A stretch of DNA of 16,199 nucleotides, taken from positions 505,001 through 521,199 of the forward strand of contig JACVTC010000130.1 in the NCBI GenBank assembly GCA_016946835.1. The letters are read 5' to 3'. Positions 7,209-14,985 of this stretch are shown here, piece after piece. The notes under the pieces were generated by a model. It searched no databases, was not told where the DNA came from, and worked only from the letters and a program-made list of their open reading frames with translations. Origin of the DNA: Neocallimastix lanati (nom. inval.). Taxonomy: Eukaryota; Neocallimastigomycota; Neocallimastigomycetes; Neocallimastigales; Neocallimastigaceae. Every line of letters starts with the position of its first letter. Positions within the stretch are counted from its first letter, which is position 1. The position numbers and the translations under genes were made by a program.

Positions 7209-10200
7209 AAATGAAAATGAAAATGAAAATGAAAATGAAAATAATTTCGAAAGAAGTGAAAATGACAAAGAAAATTTCACTAAAGAAGAAAGTAATATTG
7301 AAAGAAATTCTTCAAACTTTATCGGTACAGTACAAAAGAGAAAAACTTCGACAAGAAAATTAAATAACAAATCTATAGTAAAGCCTTCATTATTAAGTGA
7401 ACCCAAAACAAAATTAGTAAAACAACAAAAGAAAGTAATTAAAGATGCTAGAAGAAGAAAGCTTAGCAATTCTGAAGAAAATGAACCAAATACTAGTGAT
7501 GATATAGTGATGGAAGTTAATGAAGAAGAAAATAGCAATGAAAATGAGATTAATGGAGCCTCATATATTGAAAGTAATAATGAAAAAGAATCAGAAAAAC
7601 CAAAAACTATTAAGAAAAGAAAAATGACCAATATCCAAATGTTAAATGAAAATGAAAAGTTTAGTATAACTGAAGAAGCTAATAACCTTTTTCCAAAAAT
7701 TAGTTTATCTCAATTATTATCTGCAAGTCCGTCCATTAGAAAAGAACTTGAACAAGGTTGTAAACCAAGAGTTGAGAAAATTCTTTGTTCCTTAACTAAT
7801 ACAAGTCTTCCTATTATTTGTGGTGAAATAGATAATAAGACATTTAAAATCTTATACGATACCGGTGCAAACGTTAATGTTATAACAAATAATTGTCTAG
7901 GCAAACTAAAACATAAAGTAATTAAACAATGTGAAAATTTAGAAGATATTACCATTGTGGATGGTACTAAAGTAACTACAAATAGTTACATTGAATTAAA
8001 AATAAACGTAAATAATAGATTAACTATTACAGAAAAATTCTATGTAATTAATTATACGAATCCATATTTTGAAATTATATTTGGTAGAGGAATTCAGAAA
8101 AAGTATCGTTTGTATATAGATCCAGATGATGATGCTGTCTACCAGAAAATTAAGAAAGGAATTAAACAAGTAACCTATATAATTAATAGTAAATCAGAAA
8201 TACCTCTTGTTAATTCCATTATTATAGAAAAAGATGAACAACAAGAGTTCATCGATACATTAAATAAAATTATTGAATCTGTCCCGGAAAAATTTAAGAC
8301 AGAATTTAAAAATTTAATTGAGAAGTATAAAAACTGTATGGCAACTTCAATGTCACAATTAAGTACAGCTAATTTAGAACCACATTCAATTGTGACAATT
8401 AGTAATAAACCTATAAAATTAAAACCATACAAATTATCAAAAGAGCATGCAGATATTCTTAAATCGGAAATAATTAAACTATTAGAAAAAGGACTTATAG
8501 TTCCTTCACATTCTCCATGGTCTTTTCCTGTTCTATTAGTTCAAAAGAAAAATGGGAAATGGAGAATGTGTATTGATTATCGCAAATTAAATGAAATTAC
8601 TATAAAAGATTCTTACGCACTACCATTTATAGATGAACTAATTTATTCAGTAAATGGTGCGACGGTATTCTCCGCATTAGACTTATATTCTGGATATCAT
8701 CAAATTCCAATGAATCCAGAAGATATAGAGAAAACAGCATTTACCACAAAATTCGGCAATTACAATTTTAAAGTAATGCCATTTGGCCTTACCAATGCTC
8801 CCGCTACCTTCCAACGGGAGATGAATAGAATATTACTTCCTTTAATCGGTAAATGTTTATTTGTTTACTTAGATGATATTGTAATTTATTCAAGAACTCT
8901 TGATGAACATCTTAAACATTTAAAGTTAGCTTTTGAAATATTTTCTAAATACAATCTTTCTCTTAACTTACAAAAATGTAAATTCTTTCAAGAAAGTGTT
9001 GAAGTATTAGGTCATGTTCTAACATCAAAAGGATTAAAAACAATTCCATCAAAAGTACAAAGTATTGCTTTGTGGGACAATCCTAAAGATGTAAGTGAAC
9101 TTCGTTCTTTTTTAGGTTTAGCTAGTTATTATAGAAAATTTATTCAAAATTTCTCAATTATTGCTGACCCTCTTTTTAAGTTATTAAAAAAGAATTCAAA
9201 ATATATATGGTCAAATGAATGCGAAGAAGCTTTCGAAAATATTAAAGAATGTTTACTTAATGATCCAATATTAAGTTACCCAGATTTTAAAAAGGAATTC
9301 ATCATTCGTACTGATGCTTCTCTTAAAGGTATTGGTGGTGTTCTTTTACAGAAGGAAGAGGATAGTCTTGAACATCCTATCTGTTGCGTAAGTAGAACAC
9401 TCTCTACATCTGAAAAGAATTACTCCGTAACGGACTTAGAAGGATTAGCTGTTATATTTAGTTTAAAATATTTTAGTCAATATATATTAAGCAATAAAAA
9501 TTTAACAAAATTTATTACGGATCATAAACCATTACTTGGGTTTTTCAAAAAAAGCATTCCTACTTCTAATCGTCATGCAAGATGGATAGAAGAATTTAAC
9601 AAATATAAGATTGAACTTATTTACGAGAAAGGAAAGAAAAATGTATTCGCTGATGCGTTATCAAGATTACCTTCTAAAAATTCAAAAGGAATTATTCAAT
9701 GCGCTAATGCAATATTAGCCGACTTTAATCCAAGGGATTTGGATCTACCAGAAGGTATAATAAAATACTTCACTAAGAATTATCAAGTTGTTGATAATAC
9801 TCTATATTATAAAAAAGATGATCTTTATTTAAAAGTCATCTATAAAGATGAAGACAAAAAGGATATTATTAATCGTGCCCATTTAGTAGGACATGAAGGA
9901 GCAGAGAAAACTACTAATAGAATTATGCAATCTTACTATTGGCCTGGCATTTGGAATGATGTAAGAATGTGGATAAAAAGTTGTCACAAATGTCAAACAT
10001 GCAGGCCTAAACCATTTCCAAAAAGTTCTGGAGATAATGCTACCCCTGTTGAACAACCATTTACTAGAGTAGGACTCGATATAATAGGACCGTTACCAAC
10101 TACTAAAAATGGTAACAATTATATAATAACCTTAGTCGATTATTTTACCAAGTGGGTTGAAGCTAAAGCAATCCCGAACATGAAATCCGAAGAAGTAATA

Positions 10201-10929
10201 AAATTTCTTGTTGAAATATTTACAAGACATGGACCACCTGAAATAATAATTACCGACAATGGTAGTTCCTTTATCTCTGAAGTAACAAAGATGATGATTG
10301 ACCTTTATGGTTCATGGGTTCATTACGTTTCCCCGCATCATCCTGAATCGAATGGAATGATTGAGAATCGAAACAGAGAAATAGGGAAGTTATTAAGATT
10401 ATTAGTAGAAAATGAGTCTGAATGGGATGAATATCTTCCATCGGCTTTATGGGCCTTAAGAACTACTAAAAATTCAAAAACAAAATTTAGTAGTTTCGAA
10501 TTACTTTATGGCAGACACGACACTTGGCCATTAGAAGTCATGTTCCCCGATATTTATAAAGATCCAAATGAATCAGAAGAAGAATATATATTTCGACGTT
10601 TCTTAAGACATCAAAATTGGGTAAAACAGGCTACTGAATATTCAGAATATGCAAATAAATATTGGGAACACCGTATTGGATTTCAAAATGCACTAAAGAA
10701 GAAATATAAACCAGGAGATTACGTAATGATAAGACTTATAGGAAGAAGTAAATTAAATCCTTACTTTTACGGACCTTTTAAAGTTGTTAATAAACAAAAA
10801 TTCAATACCTTAGTATTAGAAGATCCAACTACTGGAAAACTCTTAAATAGAAATGTTCATATTAAAAATGTTTTTCCATATGTACTTCAAGAAAATTCTT
10901 TGACTTCAAGGGACGAAGTCATCTCTTAA
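7165..10929 (+). CDS. pol: Pol of element B: protease, RT, RNase H, integrase (made as Gag-Pol)
   Basis: The frame is open from 7144 to TAA 10927-10929, in -1 relative to gag. Counted from the shift at 7165 it adds 1254 residues, for a fusion of about 1576. After a charged Glu/Asn/Lys-rich spacer (about 1-200) come the following domains. Retropepsin has the catalytic Asp-Thr-Gly at 232-234 and an IIFGRG block near 303-308. RT runs about 440-620, with CIDYRKLN, LDLYSGYHQI, MPFGLTNAPATFQ and YLDD (568-571). RNase H has the acidic residues Asp717, Glu759, Asp786 and Asp830. Integrase has the HX3HX29CX2C finger (His906, His910, Cys940, Cys943), the DD35E triad (Asp972, Asp1031, Glu1067) and a GPF motif near 1203. 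RNase H before integrase is the gypsy order. Only about 50 residues follow GPF, so there is no chromodomain. The first ATG in the frame (7507) is internal and is probably not the start. All catalytic residues are intact. Confidence 0.95.
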   Translation, partial: LIIGSTQSPRTIKIANENENENENENNFERSENDKENFTKEESNIERNSSNFIGTVQKRKTSTRKLNNKSIVKPSLLSEPKTKLVKQQKKVIKDARRRKLSNSEENEPNTSDDIVMEVNEEENSNENEINGASYIESNNEKESEKPKTIKKRKMTNIQMLNENEKFSITEEANNLFPKISLSQLLSASPSIRKELEQGCKPRVEKILCSLTNTSLPIICGEIDNKTFKILYDTGANVNVITNNCLGKLKHKVIKQCENLEDITIVDGTKVTTNSYIELKINVNNRLTITEKFYVINYTNPYFEIIFGRGIQKKYRLYIDPDDDAVYQKIKKGIKQVTYIINSKSEIPLVNSIIIEKDEQQEFIDTLNKIIESVPEKFKTEFKNLIEKYKNCMATSMSQLSTANLEPHSIVTISNKPIKLKPYKLSKEHADILKSEIIKLLEKGLIVPSHSPWSFPVLLVQKKNGKWRMCIDYRKLNEITIKDSYALPFIDELIYSVNGATVFSALDLYSGYHQIPMNPEDIEKTAFTTKFGNYNFKVMPFGLTNAPATFQREMNRILLPLIGKCLFVYLDDIVIYSRTLDEHLKHLKLAFEIFSKYNLSLNLQKCKFFQESVEVLGHVLTSKGLKTIPSKVQSIALWDNPKDVSELRSFLGLASYYRKFIQNFSIIADPLFKLLKKNSKYIWSNECEEAFENIKECLLNDPILSYPDFKKEFIIRTDASLKGIGGVLLQKEEDSLEHPICCVSRTLSTSEKNYSVTDLEGLAVIFSLKYFSQYILSNKNLTKFITDHKPLLGFFKKSIPTSNRHARWIEEFNKYKIELIYEKGKKNVFADALSRLPSKNSKGIIQCANAILADFNPRDLDLPEGIIKYFTKNYQVVDNTLYYKKDDLYLKVIYKDEDKKDIINRAHLVGHEGAEKTTNRIMQSYYWPGIWNDVRMWIKSCHKCQTCRPKPFPKSSGDNATPVEQPFTRVGLDIIGPLPTTKNGNNYIITLVDYFTKWVEAKAIPNMKSEEVIKFLVEIFTRHGPPEIIITDNGSSFISEVTKMMIDLYGSWVHYVSPHHPESNGMIENRNREIGKLLRLLVENESEWDEYLPSALWALRTTKNSKTKFSSFELLYGRHDTWPLEVMFPDIYKDPNESEEEYIFRRFLRHQNWVKQATEYSEYANKYWEHRIGFQNALKKKYKPGDYVMIRLIGRSKLNPYFYGPFKVVNKQKFNTLVLEDPTTGKLLNRNVHIKNVFPYVLQENSLTSRDEVIS

Positions 10930-10941
10930 GGGCCGACGAAT

Positions 10942-11702
10942 TGATACAGATTGGAATTCTTAAGCATAAAATTATTAGAAAGCTTGAATAATATCTAACC
11001 TATTCAACAACAAATTAATAAATTAAAATTTGAAATTAAAATCATAATAAAAAAATTTATTTTAATTAAATTCTAAAACTCGAAATTATACTTTAATTCT
11101 ATTTTAATTTTTAAAATAATGAAATATTAATGTTAATTAATTTCTCTTTTTAATTAAAAGTAAATAGTTTGTAAACAATTTTTTCTTTTTTTTTATTATT
11201 TTGAATTCTTTGTTTATAATAATTCTTGTATTAATTGTTTATTTGTTTATTTTATTGTTTATTTTTATAAATATAATTATTCTTAATTATTTTATTATTA
11301 AAAATTGTAAATACTTTAAATTATTGTAAAAATATAAATACTTGTAAATATTTTATAAAATTAATTTCTCGTTGTTATTAGAAATGTAATAAAAAAAATA
11401 ATAACCAAATATTATAATAATAAATAATAATAAAAATTAATAAATAATAATAAAAAAAATTAATAAATATAATAATAAAAATTAATAAATATAATAATAA
11501 AAATTAATTCTAAACACAAAAGAAATGTATAATTTTGAAAAATTAATAACAATTCAGTGTTAAGCTAGAATAATAATAACTTAATTATTAATAATAATAA
11601 CATAAATTCATTTATATTAAATTTATATTAATTCAAACTTGATACATCTATTATCACTTTTGAAGTAATAACTTCAAATTAAGATAATAGAATCGTTTGT
11701 CA
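10942..11702 (+). repeat. Right LTR of element B (761 bp)
   Basis: It begins only 12 nt after the pol stop codon and is identical to the left LTR except for three additional A near 11455. The preceding bases AAGGGCCGACGAAT (10928-10941) are not a clean polypurine tract. The most purine-rich candidate, AAGGGACGAAG, is a little further upstream inside the end of pol. Confidence 0.96.
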
Positions 11703-11706
11703 AATG
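11703..11706. other. Target site duplication AATG, right copy
   Basis: It repeats the four bases before the left LTR. Removing the element and one copy restores a continuous sequence running from the tRNA-Ala 5' flank into the AT-rich DNA that follows. Confidence 0.75.
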
Positions 11707-12639
11707 AATTAATAACCTTTATTTTATTATTAATAATTCTTTACTAAATTGTACTTTCCTATATTCTTGATAACCTAAACTTAATAATAAAATTTAATTT
11801 ATTTTGATATAAATTAATTTTAACTTGTAAATAATGTAAATAAATTTAATTAATTATTTTATTGTTATTAAATATATGTATATTAAAATACAATTGTAAA
11901 TATTAAAATTATACTTTTAAGATACTAAACTATTAAAACTATTAATTAAATATTATTATAAAAATTATTATAAATTATTAATATTATAAAATTATTAAAA
12001 TTATTAATTAAATATTATTCTAAAAATTATTATAAATTATTAATATTATAAAATTATTAAAATTATTAAATATTATTATAAAAATTTATATATTATAACT
12101 ATTAAATATTATTATAAAATTATTAAGATTATTAATTAAATTTATTATTAAAAATTATTATTAAAAATTTTTACTTATTATAAAAATTATTATTTAAATA
12201 TTATCAAATTTATTAATTAAATATTATAAAAATTTTATTTTATTTTGAAAATAATTACAAGTATTATTTAAAATAATTAAAGATTATTAAATTTATTATA
12301 TTAATCTTTAAAAACAATTTATTTAACTTAAAAATATCAAAGAAAATAGTAAAAACTATTTTCTATATATTTATTTTATAATTATTTTTAATTAAATTAT
12401 ATTTGAATATTATATTATTATATTTATAAAAATTAAAACAAAAATGAATTATTGATATAAAATTAATTCAATAATTCTATAAAATTACTTAAATTATAAA
12501 CAATTAATTATACTTTAAATTTATAAAAAAATATAAATATTGTAACAATTTCTTAAAAATTAATATGTGTACTTTAAATAATAAAATTTTATATTAATAA
12601 AAAAATAAATAACTTTTAATAAAGAATTATTTTTTTTTT
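11707..12639. other. Extremely AT-rich non-coding stretch with a 62-bp tandem repeat
   Basis: I see no gene here. The sequence is nearly all A and T, with very few G or C. At about 11941-12085 a unit of about 62 bp, starting ATTAATTAAATATTATT, is repeated a little over two times (unit starts at 11941 and 12003, then a diverged partial copy). The rest is short ATTA and TAAA runs without clear order. Confidence 0.7.
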
Positions 12640-12689
12640 ATTTAAAATCAAAGCAGGGTAATACCCGTCCCCCCTGCTTGATTTTAAAT
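12640..12689. repeat. Strong hairpin with GC-rich tip
   Basis: ATTTAAAATCAA plus GCAGGG (to 12658) pairs with CCCTGC plus TTGATTTTAAAT (12672-12689), giving an 18-bp stem with a single bulged A and a 13-nt loop TAATACCCGTCCC. It is the clearest secondary structure between the two Ty3 elements and lies 13 nt from the primer-site-like sequence at 12702-12719. Read on the minus strand, it would sit at the start of a retroelement leader. Confidence 0.6.
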
Positions 12690-12701
12690 ATCTAAGTGTC
12701 A

Positions 12702-12719
12702 ACCCCGAGTCTACCACCA
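12702..12719 (-). other. Possible primer binding site of a minus-strand LTR relic
   Basis: On the minus strand this reads TGGTGGTAGACTCGGGGT. That is what an 18-nt primer binding site for a tRNA ending CCCGA-GTCTACC-A-CCA would look like, with the very common T-stem half CCCGA in the right register. ...ATATCA precedes it by 5 nt and could be an LTR end, and a strong hairpin follows. I find no coding remains on that strand, so this is a weak call. It may be coincidence or part of the LTR region of element C. Confidence 0.3.
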
Positions 12720-12730
12720 GTATTTGATAT

Positions 12731-13520
12731 TGTTAATACAGAATGAACAAATAATACTAATTGTGCTAGAATAATATAAATTATTCTAACCTTATAGATT
12801 ATTCTATTCTATATAATTGGAACTTTCCAATATTCTTCAAATATTACTAAATAGAAATCTTAAGTTAATAAATCACTAATTAACTTATAATTCCTTTTTG
12901 AATTATCGATCCTATTCCATTATAATGTATTAAAAATCTTTAGCCAAGAATATTGTCCTTGCCCACTTAATATATTAATATTATATTTCTTTTGTATTAT
13001 GTTATATTGAAAATAATCAAATCTATTTAATTAGTTATTAAAATTTTCGTTATCAATTTAAATTTATTTTTAATTACTAAATTTAACTAAACCACAATAA
13101 AATATTCTGTATAATCTCTTTATTTTTATTTTATATATATTAGTATTAAACTATTATTAAATAATTAATAATTCAATAATATATAACTACTATTTATAAC
13201 AATAATATTATTAACTAAAATAATAATTCAATTTCAATTTAAATGTTTTATTTATAAAAATAATTAGTAATTAGTTTATTAAAAAAATAGTTAGGCTTTA
13301 CAAATTTTAATTTGATAAAAAAAATATAAATACATGTAATTTTAGTGAAATAAAATATAATCAATAACTTTCTTTTTATTAAATAAATAATTATATTATT
13401 ATTTTTCTTTTATAAATTTAAATAAATAAATATTGATTTTAAAACAAATTATTTTTTTATTGTAATTTTATTATTTGTGTTAATTATTATTATATTCCTA
13501 AAATTATATGAACCATACCA
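12731..13520 (+). repeat. Presumed 5' LTR region of element C, boundaries unresolved
   Basis: A primer binding site at 13529 requires an LTR ending just before it, so the LTR lies in this AT-rich, gene-free stretch. One candidate span starts TGTTAATACAGAATG (12731), which resembles the TGATACAGA start of element B, and ends CATACCA (13520), about 790 bp. Without the 3' LTR, which is beyond the window, neither end can be confirmed. Confidence 0.3.
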
Positions 13521-13528
13521 TGAAAAAT

Positions 13529-13546
13529 TGGTGGAGATATCGGGGA
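13529..13546 (+). other. Primer binding site of element C, 18-nt exact match to tRNA-Ala(UGC)
   Basis: TGGTGGAGATATCGGGGA is the exact complement of the last 18 nt of mature tRNA-Ala(UGC) encoded at 4707-4778, counting the added CCA. The match ends after 18 nt, as in the 18-nt primer binding sites of retroviruses and many gypsy elements. TGG begins 8 nt after a CATACCA that may be the LTR end. Confidence 0.93.
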
Positions 13547-14027
13547 ATATAATAATAAATTAATACATTAGGGATAAAATTATAATATTAATAAATAATT
13601 TTTCTAATAAAACAAATAATTTTTTTTAAAAAACAATTTTTATATTTTTAACTAATTATTATTAATTGTTAAAAATATTAATTAATATTAAATTAAACTA
13701 ATATTCGTGCATAGATTTCCGGGTTAAGTTTATCCTACATAGTAATTGGGCTAGTAGGCTCTGGACTGCTATTTTTTATATTGAAAATAGTAACCGTGGC
13801 ACACGCGTGGCATGACACCTTTCAAGAGGTAAGCTGCACGTCAGACAGTGTGTACTATCAGATTGCACGATTATTATAATTTAATAAATGATTAATAATA
13901 ATAAATAATTAATAATTTTATTAGTTAAAAGATTTATTTTTTTTTAATTTTTTTTTTATTTTTATTTTTTATAACAATTTATACATTACGAGGTTTAGCA
14001 TTCTATAGATACAATAAATTTTATTTA
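13547..14027 (+). promoter_or_regulatory. Untranslated leader of element C
   Basis: This stretch between primer site and gag has no coding frame. Its middle (about 13705-13875) is much richer in G and C than the flanks, as in the leader of element B. A hairpin TGCTATTTT/AAAATAGTA (13767-13792, one G-U) is followed by an 8-bp palindrome CACGCGTG (13802-13809). A self-complementary loop of this kind could act in RNA dimerisation, which is an inference. AT-rich runs surround this block. Confidence 0.5.
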
Positions 14028-14945
14028 ATGAGAACATCCAGTACTTCCAGTACTCCAACAGAGAGTACTCCAGAAAGTAAGCTTAGCTTCAGAGAATTAA
14101 AGAAAGAATTAAAAGATTTTGAAAAGCTTACTAAACAAAACCTTGACATCAACTCCTGGGCAAATGAGTTAAAGGCATGGATAAAATACCAACATATCAA
14201 GGATCCTGAAACTATTTTTACTGCTTGTATATTAACGGCTTCTGGAGAACCAAGAGAAATTATCCAAGAACTAGAAGATGGAAATGACCTTACTGAAGAT
14301 GAAGATTCTGATTTCGATAGCGATAGTGAAGGAGAAGATGATGAAGAAAGTGAATCTACTACCACCTACCCAAGCCTTGATGAAATCATAAATCATCTGA
14401 AGACTTTCTATGGACTTAAAGAAGATCAAACCAACTTGTTACGAGAATTGCGTTCCATGAAAATAAAGAAGAACGAGAAAGTTAAAGATTTTAATGTCCG
14501 TTATAGATCTTTGTACCATAAATTGGATAAAAAGAGAAGAAGAAAAATTAGTGTTTTAGATTATGCAGATTCCTTAACCAATAATCCTGACGCATGGAGA
14601 AAGGTTATGCTTAAAGACCATATTTCTATTACCAAAGCGTTCGCTATAGCTGAAAAAGTTGATCGTTTATCTATTAAAAATAGTACTGAATATTATGATA
14701 AGACTCATTACAATCTCCTTAACTCTAAAAGTAATTTTAATAAGAACATTTCAAATGATTTTAACAAACCAAAAACACACAAAAATGTATCTATAGAAAA
14801 TATCACTAACAAGATGAAAGAAATGAAAATTAGTACTTGCTGGTTTTGTAGCAATGAAGGACATACCAAACGAAACTGTCCTAAATTAAATTCTATATTG
14901 GAAAATAACCGCAAGAAGTTTTATGAAAATCATTTAAACCACTAA
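14028..14945 (+). CDS. gag: Gag (capsid/nucleocapsid) of element C
   Basis: This is a 305-residue structural protein. A Ser/Thr-rich N terminus leads into a gag capsid-like region. That region is interrupted at about residues 81-110 by a strongly acidic Asp/Glu/Ser stretch and resumes with YPSLDEIINHLKTFYG and VKDFNVRYRSLYHKL. A basic linker follows, then one CCHC zinc knuckle, CX2CX4HX4C (Cys271, Cys274, His279, Cys284), for RNA binding. It lacks the Asn/Tyr-rich segment of the element B gag. The start at 14028 is the first ATG of the frame and follows AT-rich leader. The stop is TAA 14943-14945, with the slippery heptamer ending 3 nt before it. The frame is undamaged. Confidence 0.9.
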   Translation: MRTSSTSSTPTESTPESKLSFRELKKELKDFEKLTKQNLDINSWANELKAWIKYQHIKDPETIFTACILTASGEPREIIQELEDGNDLTEDEDSDFDSDSEGEDDEESESTTTYPSLDEIINHLKTFYGLKEDQTNLLRELRSMKIKKNEKVKDFNVRYRSLYHKLDKKRRRKISVLDYADSLTNNPDAWRKVMLKDHISITKAFAIAEKVDRLSIKNSTEYYDKTHYNLLNSKSNFNKNISNDFNKPKTHKNVSIENITNKMKEMKISTCWFCSNEGHTKRNCPKLNSILENNRKKFYENHLNH

Positions 14946-14985
14946 AAGGGAGTAGAAGCACTCCCATCGTCAAAAAAATTGCTTC
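14933..14985 (+). promoter_or_regulatory. -1 ribosomal frameshift signal of element C: slippery site and pseudoknot
   Basis: TTTAAAC (14933-14939) is read T TTA AAC in the gag frame, one of the best-known -1 slippery heptamers. After an 8-nt spacer, stem 1 is GGGAGT (14948-14953) with ACTCCC (14960-14965), 6 bp. Loop bases GAAGC (14955-14959) pair with GCTTC (14981-14985), a 5-bp stem 2, giving an H-type pseudoknot with a 1-nt first loop and a 15-nt last loop. The -1 frame is open from 14927 to the window end and encodes pol. Confidence 0.87.

Larger units (their letters stand above)
4793..11702 (+). mobile_element. Element B: complete Ty3/gypsy LTR retrotransposon, 6910 bp
   Basis: All expected parts are present and uninterrupted: 758-bp left LTR, primer binding site, structured leader, gag (6200-7168), -1 frameshift signal, pol with protease, RT, RNase H and integrase in gypsy order (to 10929), 761-bp right LTR, and a 4-bp target duplication. 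The two LTRs differ only by three extra A in the right copy (near 11455), so the insertion is recent. There is no env-like third frame and no chromodomain. The element is transcribed away from the tRNA-Ala gene next to which it sits. Confidence 0.95.

Noticed and set aside
7507-7509. ATG as the start of an independent pol protein
   Set aside because: The pol frame is open back to 7144, overlapping gag, and a complete -1 frameshift signal lies at 7159-7208, so synthesis as Gag-Pol fits better. ATG 7507 is internal to the spacer.
7062-7631. Minus-strand open frame rich in Ser, Phe and Leu opposite the gag-pol junction
   Set aside because: It is the antisense of the Glu/Asn/Lys-rich pol spacer. 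Its composition is the mirror of that sequence and it shows no domain of its own.
14021-14365. Minus-strand Ser-rich open frame opposite the start of gag C
   Set aside because: It is the antisense of the acidic and Ser/Thr-rich coding part of gag. It shows no domain.
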